Assembly (NCBI GenBank): GCA_900554845.1
Contig: USIY01000036.1
Coordinates: 1-13,873 of the forward strand
DNA from: an uncultured Bacteroidales bacterium
GTDB taxonomy: Bacteria > Bacteroidota > Bacteroidia > Bacteroidales > Muribaculaceae
Direction: 5' to 3'
DNA: 13,873 nt
Numbering within the stretch: the stretch's first letter is position 1; every line of letters starts with the position of its first letter. Below the pieces are notes generated by a model, which was not told the DNA's origin, searched no databases, and saw nothing but the letters and a program-made list of their open reading frames with translations. A program made the position numbers and the translations under genes. Of the stretch, positions 7,046 through 13,873 are shown piece after piece.

Positions 7046-8422
7046 ATGAAAGTCCTCAAGTTCGGGGGTACATCGGTGGGCACTGTGGAGAGCCTGCGCA
7101 ATGTCAAAAAAATAGTCGAATCCATAGAAGATCCGGCCATAGTGGTCGTATCCGCTCTTGGTGGTCTTACTGACCGGTTGATTGCCGTTGCTAAAAACGC
7201 CTCAGCAGGTGACGCCGATTTCAGCAAGGAACTTGAAGGTTTCGCCAAACGGCATCATGACATAATCAATGAGCTTGTCCCCGCGGAATTGCAGATTCAG
7301 GTAACGACAATTGTCGACGGACTTTTGAAAGAACTCGGTAATCTATATCTTGGTGTGTCTTTGATCGGGGAACTTCCTGAACGCACTTTGGACCGCATCG
7401 TAAGTTTTGGAGAAAGAATGTCGTCTGTGATTGTCTCCGCGATAATCGACGATGTGGACCATAAGGATTCTCTGGATTTCATCAAGACTGAACGGTGGAT
7501 GGACCGTAATATAGCCGACAGACAGCTTACTGAGAAACTGATTAAAGAATGTTTCCCGATGCCATTGGAACGGAAATGTGTAGTGGGAGGGTTTATTTCC
7601 CGCGACCGTGACACCGACGCCATCACGAACCTTGGGAGGGGAGGCTCAGATTATACAGCCGCGCTGATAGCAGCCGCTTTGGACGCCGATCTTCTTGAAA
7701 TATGGACAGATGTCGATGGCTTTATGACGTCTGATCCAAGAATTATAAAAGATGCGCAGGTAATTCCTGACATGACTTTTGTAGAAAGTATGGAATTATG
7801 TTCGTTTGGGGCAAAAGTTATATATCCTCCAACGATTTATCCTGTATTTCACAAAAATATTCCTATAAAAATATTAAACACGCACAATCCCTCTGCACCG
7901 GGTACATTGATAACCGATAACGCCAAGAACCTGCCGAATCATGTGCGTGGCGTATCTTCAGTACGAGGAGTGTCGATGTTGACCATCACCGGTAAACTTT
8001 CATCCAATATGCCTGAAATTAACTCGCGGACATACAATGCCATGGCAAGGGGGGGCATCCCTGTATTGTTGGTGACACAAGGAGCGGATTCCGGTGACTT
8101 TTCGATATCTGTTATGTCAAGATATGCGCAAAAGGCTATGGAAATATTGGAGAATGAGTTTGCTCCTGAATTGGGAAGCTGCGATGTGGAATCCATTATG
8201 CGTTGCGATGAAATGTCTGTGATCGCTGTGGTAAAGGAAGGAATCAAAGCCATTGAAGGCCTTGGTGCAAGATTGTGCCACACTCTGCATCGCAACGGTC
8301 TGCAGGTCCATGGAATTTCTGACGGGATTTCTGAATCTACGATCGCAATCATAGTGTCGGAACAAGATGCAGAAAATGCATTGAAATATGTGCATGGCGC
8401 TGTGATACCGTCAAAATCTTAA
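7046..8422 (+). CDS. lysC: Aspartate kinase, monofunctional
   Basis: The 458-aa enzyme phosphorylates L-aspartate, the first step to lysine, threonine, methionine and diaminopimelate. The amino-acid kinase domain (1 to about 290) has KFGGTSVG (5-12), SFGERMSS (120-127), GRGGSDYTA (197-205) and TDVDGFMTSDPR (221-232), the aspartate/ATP site residues. Two ACT domains follow (about 306-380 and 385-455), probably for allosteric feedback by lysine or threonine. No homoserine dehydrogenase domain is attached, and the length matches the monofunctional class (about 440-460 aa). It begins immediately after the mlaD stop. A link to the neighbouring amidase through diaminopimelate supply is possible but is only inference. 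The feedback ligand cannot be read from sequence. Confidence 0.93.
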   Translation: MKVLKFGGTSVGTVESLRNVKKIVESIEDPAIVVVSALGGLTDRLIAVAKNASAGDADFSKELEGFAKRHHDIINELVPAELQIQVTTIVDGLLKELGNLYLGVSLIGELPERTLDRIVSFGERMSSVIVSAIIDDVDHKDSLDFIKTERWMDRNIADRQLTEKLIKECFPMPLERKCVVGGFISRDRDTDAITNLGRGGSDYTAALIAAALDADLLEIWTDVDGFMTSDPRIIKDAQVIPDMTFVESMELCSFGAKVIYPPTIYPVFHKNIPIKILNTHNPSAPGTLITDNAKNLPNHVRGVSSVRGVSMLTITGKLSSNMPEINSRTYNAMARGGIPVLLVTQGADSGDFSISVMSRYAQKAMEILENEFAPELGSCDVESIMRCDEMSVIAVVKEGIKAIEGLGARLCHTLHRNGLQVHGISDGISESTIAIIVSEQDAENALKYVHGAVIPSKS

Positions 8423-8446
8423 GTTTAATACATTGATACTGACATC

Positions 8447-9067
8447 ATGGAAATCAAGAATCCTAAATTTCAGATAAGTTCTCCCGATGTTGCCAAATGT
8501 CCGGATACGAAGGCTCCCGAATATGCTTTTATCGGAAGATCGAATGTCGGAAAATCCTCGTTGATCAATATGCTGACCCGAAGCAAAGGTTTGGCCAAGA
8601 CATCGCAGACTCCAGGCAAGACATTGTTGATAAATCATTTTAACATAAATAACGGCGAGTGGTATCTTGTCGACCTTCCAGGATATGGCTACGCCAAACG
8701 AGGAAAGGAACAACGTGAAAAATTGGAAAAGCTGATACAGGGCTACATTCTTGACCGTTGTCAGCTTACCGAATTGTTCGTTCTTATTGATGTTCGTCAT
8801 GATCCACAGAAAATAGATATGGAATTCATGGACTGGCTCGGGGAACATGAAGTGCCGTTTGCGATAGTGTTCACCAAGGCCGACAAATTGAGCAACGCAG
8901 CTGTGGAAAGGAATGTCCAGTCCTATCTGAACGAGCTTAAATTACATTGGGAAGAATTGCCTCCGTATTTCATTACATCATCGGAGAAGCCTCGTGGACG
9001 TGATGAAATTCTTGACTTTATTGATAAAATCAATCATGAAATAACCAAGTCAGGCAATGGACTTTGA
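8447..9067 (+). CDS. engB: EngB/YsxC/YihA ribosome biogenesis GTPase
   Basis: The 206-aa protein is a small TrmE-Era-EngA-EngB GTPase. It has G1 GRSNVGKS (30-37), G2 threonine in SQTPGKT (53-59), G3 DLPGYGYAK (76-84), G4 TKAD (143-146) and a G5-like SSE (178-180). The TPGKT and DLPGYG(Y/F)AK motifs are diagnostic. It binds GTP and acts late in 50S subunit assembly; the family is usually essential. The start ATG lies 24 bp after lysC with no clear Shine-Dalgarno sequence, as is common in Bacteroidetes. The 3' end overlaps the next gene by 11 bp in another frame, so they are probably translationally coupled. Confidence 0.95.
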   Translation: MEIKNPKFQISSPDVAKCPDTKAPEYAFIGRSNVGKSSLINMLTRSKGLAKTSQTPGKTLLINHFNINNGEWYLVDLPGYGYAKRGKEQREKLEKLIQGYILDRCQLTELFVLIDVRHDPQKIDMEFMDWLGEHEVPFAIVFTKADKLSNAAVERNVQSYLNELKLHWEELPPYFITSSEKPRGRDEILDFIDKINHEITKSGNGL

Positions 9068-9986
9068 AAACATCATAAAGAGTGATTCGAAACGGGCGCA
9101 GTTGGTCCGCTTTGTCATGGTAGGCGGCTTCTGTACAATACTTCAATATGGTGTGTACGTTATCTTTGTCAATGCTGTCCGCGTGCCTGCCGTAGTGTCG
9201 ACCATCATCAGTTACGCCATAAGTTTTGTGGTGAACTTTTTCCTGTCCAGTCTATTTACATTCCACAGTAAAGCGAACGCCAAGAAAGGTCTGGCTTTCA
9301 CATTGAGTCATCTGATCAATATGGGTTTGCAGACAGGTTTTGTGGCTATATTCAAAGGAATTGTTGGCCCTACATTGGCATTGTTGCCAGCTTTGGCGAT
9401 ATGTATTCCGGCTAACTATTTCATGGTGCGTTTTTCATTCACGTCAAAGTTGTTCTCCAATAAGAAAAAAGAAAGTAAATCTATAAGTCAGGAAGACTTC
9501 AATGAGTATGTCTATCCTGTAAATTCCTTAATAAAATCTGAAAACATGGAGAAAGTGGCATTTTGCAGCGATCATGCTGGTTATGAGTTGAAAAAGCATA
9601 TTATGCAGTATATGAAAGCAAAGGGTTATGAACCTATTGATTTCGGAACTTTTAGCGAGGAATCCTGTGATTACGCGGATTATGCGCATCCTGCAGCGAT
9701 AGCCGTGGAAAAGGGGGAGTGCGCTTTCGGAATAGCTATGTGCGGTAGTGGTAACGGTATCAGCATGACTCTGAACAAACATCAGGGAATCCGTGACGGA
9801 CTCTGCTGGATTCCTGAAATCGCCGAATTGGCGCGTCGTCATAATGCCGCAAATTTCATAACCCTCCCGGCGCGTTTTGTTTCTCAGAAACTCGCTGAGG
9901 AAATAGTGGAGGCTTACTTAAACGCTGAATTCGAAGGTGGTCGCCATCTGCTCCGCATCGAGAAAATTCCAGTGGAAGTAATGTGA
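9057..9986 (+). CDS. rpiB: GtrA-like membrane domain fused to ribose 5-phosphate isomerase B
   Basis: One uninterrupted 309-aa frame carries two unrelated domains. Residues about 14-133 are a GtrA-like domain with four hydrophobic helices (about 17-37, 45-68, 79-100, 105-126) and the typical LVRFVMVGG start. GtrA proteins are linked to polyprenyl-linked sugar translocation. Residues 136-163 are a polar linker. Residues 164-309 form a full-length Rpi[12 protein letters not shown] (171-181), catalytic Cys229 in [19 protein letters not shown], and RRHNAAN. RpiB interconverts ribose 5-phosphate and ribulose 5-phosphate. The RpiB part starts at a Met (ATG 9546) that would suit an independent protein, but no stop, frameshift or ribosome binding site is visible there. 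It could therefore be a true fusion, or give a second product by internal initiation. Overlaps engB by 11 bp. Confidence 0.88.
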   Translation: MDFENIIKSDSKRAQLVRFVMVGGFCTILQYGVYVIFVNAVRVPAVVSTIISYAISFVVNFFLSSLFTFHSKANAKKGLAFTLSHLINMGLQTGFVAIFKGIVGPTLALLPALAICIPANYFMVRFSFTSKLFSNKKKESKSISQEDFNEYVYPVNSLIKSENMEKVAFCSDHAGYELKKHIMQYMKAKGYEPIDFGTFSEESCDYADYAHPAAIAVEKGECAFGIAMCGSGNGISMTLNKHQGIRDGLCWIPEIAELARRHNAANFITLPARFVSQKLAEEIVEAYLNAEFEGGRHLLRIEKIPVEVM

Positions 9987-10018
9987 TTCCGTCCCCTCGA
10001 AAGCATAGTATTTCGTAA

Positions 10019-10372
10019 ATGGGAGATTTTAAGATTGAATTGAAAGGACTTCGATTCATTGCCCGAATCGGTGTCGGAGAACAAGAACGTTTAGTCGGGA
10101 ATGAGTTCATAGTTGATGTGTCGTACTCATTCCCGGCGAATCATTTTGTTAAGGAAAAATTGGAGTCCACGATATCCTATGCGGACATATATGATATCGC
10201 ATCCAATAAAATGAAAGAGAAATGGCTTTTGCTGGAGTCTGTTGCGAAGGCGATTTCAGATGATATTCATTTGAAGTTCCCTATAATAAACTCTCTCAGT
10301 GTGTCTGTGACTAAGACTTCAGTTCCTGTTGACGGAATGGACGGCACGGCTACAGTCACTTTGGAATCTTAG
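10019..10372 (+). CDS. folB: Dihydroneopterin aldolase
   Basis: The 117-aa enzyme converts 7,8-dihydroneopterin to 6-hydroxymethyl-7,8-dihydropterin and glycolaldehyde in folate synthesis. Family features seen are LKGLRFIARIGVGEQER (8-24) with the conserved glutamate, SYADIYDI (53-60), the pterin-contacting LLESVA (71-76), and the catalytic Lys99 in VTKTSVPV. Length is normal (about 115-125 aa). It starts 33 bp after the GtrA-RpiB stop, without a clear Shine-Dalgarno site, and is the last gene of the plus-strand run. Its stop codon TAG is completed by the first base of a palindromic element. Without that insertion the same reading frame would end in TAA two bases into the flanking sequence. 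Confidence 0.93.
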   Translation: MGDFKIELKGLRFIARIGVGEQERLVGNEFIVDVSYSFPANHFVKEKLESTISYADIYDIASNKMKEKWLLLESVAKAISDDIHLKFPIINSLSVSVTKTSVPVDGMDGTATVTLES

Positions 10373-10552
10373 AAACTGTTTAAATTTATTTTCAAAGGAT
10401 TTTGAGAAGATTTTTGAGATGTTTTTGCAAGTTGAGAAAGGAGAAACCTTTCGGTTTCGACTGCCGAGACTTGGCAAAAACAGCCAAAAAGATTCTTAAA
10501 AGCCTTGAAAGAACTCTTATATAAAATTTTCGAAAGAAATTTAAACAGTTTC
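10372..10552. mobile_element. 181-bp MITE-like palindromic element
   Basis: The ends are perfect 16-bp inverted repeats, GAAACTGTTTAAATTT (10372-10387) and its complement (10537-10552). The interior is also an imperfect palindrome. TTTCAA...GG (about 10390-10399) pairs near 10503-10510, the GTTTTTGC-AAGT block (10421-10432) pairs with ACTTGGCAAAAAC (10469-10481), and the centre is GAAACC-TTTC-GGTTTC (10443-10458). TTA flanks both sides (10369-10371 and 10553-10555), consistent with a 3-bp target duplication. It has no coding capacity. This is the form of a non-autonomous insertion-derived element. It would also fold into a long RNA hairpin just after folB and may end or stabilise that transcript. 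Only one copy is in the window, so mobility is inferred. Confidence 0.65.
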
Positions 10553-10604
10553 TTAAACAGTTGCCTGATATACCTAATATTTACCGTTAATATTTGAGTT
10601 TACA

Positions 10605-10636
10605 TTAGGTCAAATCATGATTTTGTTGTAATTTTG
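10605..10636 (+). promoter_or_regulatory. Promoter of the SGNH-MBOAT cassette
   Basis: TAATTTTG (10629-10636) is an exact Bacteroidetes -7 element, preceded with 20-bp spacing by TTAG (10605-10608), a 3-of-4 match to the -33 TTTG. The surrounding TTGTAATTTTGTG is the same as at the udk promoter. Transcription would start about 10643, giving a very short leader before the ATG at 10655. Confidence 0.6.
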
Positions 10637-10654
10637 TGGCTCATTTGAGAAACA

Positions 10655-11434
10655 ATGTTTAAACACTATTCCGGGTTATGGCTTCTATTGGCCACCGCGC
10701 TTGTTATTTTCCTGTTGATAACATTCACGGACGATATCGTTATCGGTAACTATTCAGTAAAGAAGGCTCCGTTCGCAGAATCTCTTTTAAAAGAACCAGT
10801 CGAAAGTATACAGGCAGATTCAGTGTCAGCAGACTCAATCGCCGATACGAGCATGAAAGTCGAGACTGATTCATTGCCGCAATCTTTGTTCATATTTGGA
10901 GATTCTATGACTTATAATCTTGCTTTGCGTCTCGCTCAATATGCAAAACAAAACGGACATACCATTCATTCTGTCAACTGGGATTCAAGTAATACCAAGA
11001 TTTGGGCGGATTATGATACATTAGCTAACCAAATCGCACGATATAAGCCAACTCAGATATTTATTTCACTGGGTAGCAATGAAATTTTCTTCAAAAATCC
11101 TGAGACGCGTCTCCCATATGTCAAAAAAATTCTTGAGATAATCGATACTATTCCTTATGTTTGGATAGGACCTCCAAATTGGAAGGAAGACACTGGTATA
11201 AATGATATGCTTGAAAAAGCATGCAAACGCGGTTCGTTTTTCCGTTCTGAAGGAATGGAATTTGAGCGTAAAAAGGACCATATACATCCTACACGACAAG
11301 CTTCGGCACTATGGGTGGATTCTATAATGAGGTGGCTGCCGAAATCATCTCATCCTTTTTTGGCTGAAACACCTTCGGATTCGATAGGAAAGGTTAATCC
11401 TCATATCGTATTTCTTAAAGCATTAAACAAATGA
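10655..11434 (+). CDS. Membrane-anchored SGNH-type hydrolase/acyltransferase partner
   Basis: The 259-aa protein has an N-terminal membrane helix (about 7-25), a Ser/Asp/Ala-rich linker (about 40-75), and a periplasmic SGNH domain (about 76-230). Catalytic candidates are Ser84 in FGDSM (block I), Asn142 in SLGSNE (block III), and Asp208 and His211 in DHIHPT (block V). The family hydrolyses or transfers acyl groups on carbohydrates. Its stop overlaps the start of an MBOAT acyltransferase. That pairing is known from alginate (AlgI with AlgJ/AlgX) and other polysaccharide O-acetylation systems, where the SGNH protein finishes the acyl transfer in the periplasm. The acceptor glycan here is unknown. 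No orthologue with an assigned name is recognised. Promoter directly upstream; first gene of a two-gene unit. Confidence 0.82.
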   Translation: MFKHYSGLWLLLATALVIFLLITFTDDIVIGNYSVKKAPFAESLLKEPVESIQADSVSADSIADTSMKVETDSLPQSLFIFGDSMTYNLALRLAQYAKQNGHTIHSVNWDSSNTKIWADYDTLANQIARYKPTQIFISLGSNEIFFKNPETRLPYVKKILEIIDTIPYVWIGPPNWKEDTGINDMLEKACKRGSFFRSEGMEFERKKDHIHPTRQASALWVDSIMRWLPKSSHPFLAETPSDSIGKVNPHIVFLKALNK

Positions 11435-12948
11435 CCGGCACCTTTATATGCGATGTGATGTGGGATAGTCTGGTAAACAATCAGAACACCGCGATAGAAA
11501 ATTTTGGAAATATGTTCCTATATGACAGTTCCGCGCCGATGTTGTTCAGCAGCGGTCTGTTTTGGGTGTTGTTCCTGTTGTTTTTGCCGATTTATGCCAT
11601 ATTGAAGCGAAGTCGGATCCAGATGACGATATTCGTCATTTTGTTTTCGCTCTACTTTTACTATAAGTCTTCCGGATTGTTTTTTTTGATGCTTACCGGT
11701 ACATCTCTTGTGGATTGGACTGTTTCACGCTTGATGGCTAAGGTAACCTCCAGGAACGGACGCAAGGCTTTGATGTGGTTCTCTATAATTTTGTCACTGT
11801 CCATTTTGGGTTATTTCAAGTATGCCAATTTCTTTTTATGGAACTGGAATGAGATGGTGCAGGGCAATTTCCAACCGTTGGATATAATTCTTCCTGTAGG
11901 AATTTCTTTCTATACATTCCAGTCAATAAGTTACGTGGTTGATGTATATAAAGAAAAAATAAAACCTACAGATTCATGGCTGGATTATTTGTTCTTTCTT
12001 AGTTTTTTCCCTGCGTTGGTTGCCGGACCTATTGTGCGCGCGGATTATTTTTTACCGCAGCTTAAAGATAACAGACAGGCCACATCCGATGAGGTCTGGG
12101 CTGGATTATGGCTTGTAATCTGTGGAATAGTAAAAAAGGCATTGATCGCGGATTATATGTCTCAGTATAATGATTTGGTGTTCAATGATCCTGAAATGTA
12201 CACCGGAGTGTCCACTCTAATGGGAGTGTTGGGTTATACTATGCAGATATATTGCGATTTTTCCGGATATTCCGATATGGCTATCGGCCTTGCATTGATA
12301 ATGGGATTTAAACTTGGAATTAACTTTGATTCTCCTTATCAAAGCCGGAACCTGACTGAATTTTGGCGCCGTTGGCATATTTCTCTTTCTTCATGGCTGC
12401 GGGATTACGTATATATTCCTTTAGGAGGAAATCGAAAAGGCACTGTTAGGACCTATATGAATAACTTTTTGACAATGTTGATCGGCGGTTTATGGCATGG
12501 GGCTGCCTGGAAATTCGTATTTTGGGGCGCGATGCATGGTGCCGGACTCGCCGTCCATAAGATGTGTAAACCGATATTGACTAAGATTCCCGACAATTGG
12601 TTTACGATATTCATAAGCTGGCTTATGACTTTCGTATATGTTTCATTGCTATGGGTATTTTTCAGAGCAGCTGATTTCTCGGATTCTATATTGATAATAC
12701 AAAACATATTCGTAGATTTTCATTGGAATCAGTTCCCTCAGTTCTTCCAGGCGCGAATGGTGTGGTGCTTGATGATGTTGGCTTTGATTATATTTCATTT
12801 CATTCCTCAGGGTTGGGCTGATAAAATGCAGTTTTATTTCATCAGAATGCCATGGCTTCTCAAACTGGTGGTATTTATCATAGTTATCCAGTTTGTAATA
12901 GAATTCATGTCGTCGGAAGTTGCTCCGTTCATTTATTTTCAATTCTGA
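11431..12948 (+). CDS. MBOAT family membrane O-acyltransferase (AlgI/DltB-like)
   Basis: The 505-aa multi-pass membrane protein is of normal length for AlgI-like MBOATs. Motifs are GPIVR (199-203), YCDFSGYSDMAIG (274-286), RNLTEFWRRWHISLSSWLRDYVYIPLGG split around 306-333, and GGLWHGAAW (352-360), where His356 is the expected catalytic histidine. Such proteins move an acyl group, typically acetyl, from a cytoplasmic donor across the inner membrane to a periplasmic acceptor or partner. The ATG overlaps the stop of the SGNH gene (ATGA), so the two are coupled and probably form one O-acylation system. The chosen start gives about 40 residues before the first membrane helix; later in-frame ATGs (e.g. 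M10, M28) cannot be excluded. Followed by a strong terminator. Confidence 0.9.
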   Translation: MTGTFICDVMWDSLVNNQNTAIENFGNMFLYDSSAPMLFSSGLFWVLFLLFLPIYAILKRSRIQMTIFVILFSLYFYYKSSGLFFLMLTGTSLVDWTVSRLMAKVTSRNGRKALMWFSIILSLSILGYFKYANFFLWNWNEMVQGNFQPLDIILPVGISFYTFQSISYVVDVYKEKIKPTDSWLDYLFFLSFFPALVAGPIVRADYFLPQLKDNRQATSDEVWAGLWLVICGIVKKALIADYMSQYNDLVFNDPEMYTGVSTLMGVLGYTMQIYCDFSGYSDMAIGLALIMGFKLGINFDSPYQSRNLTEFWRRWHISLSSWLRDYVYIPLGGNRKGTVRTYMNNFLTMLIGGLWHGAAWKFVFWGAMHGAGLAVHKMCKPILTKIPDNWFTIFISWLMTFVYVSLLWVFFRAADFSDSILIIQNIFVDFHWNQFPQFFQARMVWCLMMLALIIFHFIPQGWADKMQFYFIRMPWLLKLVVFIIVIQFVIEFMSSEVAPFIYFQF

Positions 12949-13001
12949 CAATATTTGTCATGTGAAAATTGAGCGATATATTGAAAAAGTTCCCAAAAAG
13001 G

Positions 13002-13034
13002 TCCGGATTTCGAAGCGAAGTCCGGAATTTTTTT
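13002..13034 (+). terminator. Rho-independent terminator after the MBOAT gene
   Basis: An 11-bp stem, TCCGGATTTCG (13002-13012) with CGAAGTCCGGA (13016-13026), has one G-T wobble and a 3-nt loop. It is followed by a seven-T run (13028-13034). It begins 53 bp after the stop and isolates the cassette from the downstream rRNA operon. Confidence 0.88.
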
Positions 13035-13067
13035 GAAAAATTTCCGACGGTGTCGTGACGAAAACAG

Positions 13068-13079
13068 TGTTGTACAACA
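13068..13079. repeat. 12-bp perfect palindrome upstream of the rRNA promoter
   Basis: TGTTGTACAACA is a perfect palindrome in the AT-rich stretch about 110 bp upstream of the rRNA promoter. It could be a protein-binding site, but nothing else supports this and no family is implied. Bases 13080-13180 around it are AT-rich and contain no gene that I can support; they may act as an UP-like region. Confidence 0.3.
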
Positions 13080-13185
13080 TGAAATAAAGAAATATATACA
13101 AAAATTAACATTTGTTGATTTCGTTGAAATATAGCGACATAAATATAGAACAACGACAAAAAAGCGAAAAAGTTTGCAAGGGTAC

Positions 13186-13216
13186 TTGACAGAGGGGTAA
13201 AAACGCACTAATTTTG
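13186..13216 (+). promoter_or_regulatory. rRNA operon promoter
   Basis: TTGACA (13186-13191), a 17-bp spacer and TAATTTTG (13209-13216) lie about 260 bp before the 16S gene. The -7 element matches TAnnTTTG exactly. The upstream element reads as a perfect sigma70-type -35 as well as a CTTG (13185-13188) at the 20-bp Bacteroidetes spacing. Transcription would start near 13223. The approximately 100 bp upstream are strongly AT-rich, as expected for a highly expressed rRNA promoter. Confidence 0.75.
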
Positions 13217-13222
13217 CAATCG

Positions 13223-13476
13223 CGTTTCGGGGGAAACGACGAGGGACAGCGGTTCCGAGGATGACTCCTGAAAGCGAAGAGAACAATGACATTTTGCCAC
13301 AAGACAAGCAGCGTAAAAGTTGTGAGAGTACAGGGACATACAAGTCCCGCAATTCCACTCTCTCAATAAATGTAAGGAAAGGCCGGGAAAGACAACAATT
13401 CGGTATATTGTCTTTGGTGCCGACACTGAGTCGGTCGCTCTGATCAACCAAAATTGAAAAGAAAAGAACAATATAA
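13223..13476 (+). other. rRNA operon leader (pre-16S 5' region)
   Basis: This transcribed spacer between the inferred start site and 16S holds several clear hairpins. One is GAGAGT (13324-13329) with ACTCTC (13357-13362), enclosing GGGAC (13333-13337) with GTCCC (13344-13348). Another is AAAGACAA (13388-13395) with TTGTCTTT (13408-13415). A third is CCGAC (13420-13424) with GTCGG (13430-13434). Such structures usually take part in antitermination and in RNase III processing against sequence downstream of 16S, which is outside the window. No protein gene is supported here; a 60-codon plus-strand frame at 13261-13443 is judged spurious. Confidence 0.6.

Positions 13477-13873
<397 letters not shown>

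Noticed and set aside
12939..13451. 170-codon minus-strand open frame over the rRNA promoter and leader
   Set aside because: It covers the MBOAT terminator, the rRNA promoter and the leader hairpins, and its composition is Phe/Cys/Ser-rich without recognisable motifs.

Overview
The window looks like a chromosomal segment of a Bacteroidales bacterium, most probably from Muribaculaceae (the former S24-7 group). The 16S rRNA 5' part at the right end has Bacteroidetes-type sequence. At least three promoters carry the Bacteroidetes -7 element TAnnTTTG. Most genes lack strong Shine-Dalgarno sequences. The gene families (GH127, MlaFED, GtrA, an SGNH/MBOAT pair) fit a gut Bacteroidales. The family-level assignment is inference; the order-level assignment is well supported.

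Layout: (1) Bases 1-1329 hold the 3' part of a GH127 beta-L-arabinofuranosidase-type glycosidase, followed by a terminator shared with the convergent next gene. (2) Bases 1422-2950, minus strand, hold mlaF and mlaE, the ATPase and permease of an MCE phospholipid transporter. (3) A short divergent promoter region at about 2951-3072. (4) Bases 3073-10372, plus strand, hold a tightly packed probable operon: udk, lptB, an N-acetylmuramoyl-L-alanine amidase, mlaD, an aspartate kinase, engB, a GtrA-RpiB fusion and folB. Most neighbours overlap or lie within about 50 bp. (5) A 181-bp palindromic MITE-like element sits exactly on the folB stop codon. (6) Bases 10655-12948 hold a two-gene acyl-transfer cassette (membrane-anchored SGNH hydrolase plus MBOAT acyltransferase) with its own promoter and a strong terminator. 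(7) A 528-bp non-coding stretch carries the rRNA promoter and a structured leader, followed by the first ~397 nt of a 16S rRNA gene running off the window.

How the genes fit together: the left two thirds are centred on the cell envelope. MlaF/MlaE (minus strand) and MlaD (plus strand) are parts of one lipid transporter split across a divergent promoter. LptB powers LPS export and the amidase trims septal peptidoglycan. Housekeeping genes (uridine salvage, aspartate-family amino acids, ribosome assembly GTPase, pentose phosphate, folate) are interleaved in the same transcription unit. The most unusual items are the in-frame GtrA-RpiB fusion, the MITE-like insertion that replaced the last base of a stop codon, and the LptB and amidase proteins with charged extensions outside their family cores. 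I do not see a clearly new multi-gene defence or mobile system here.
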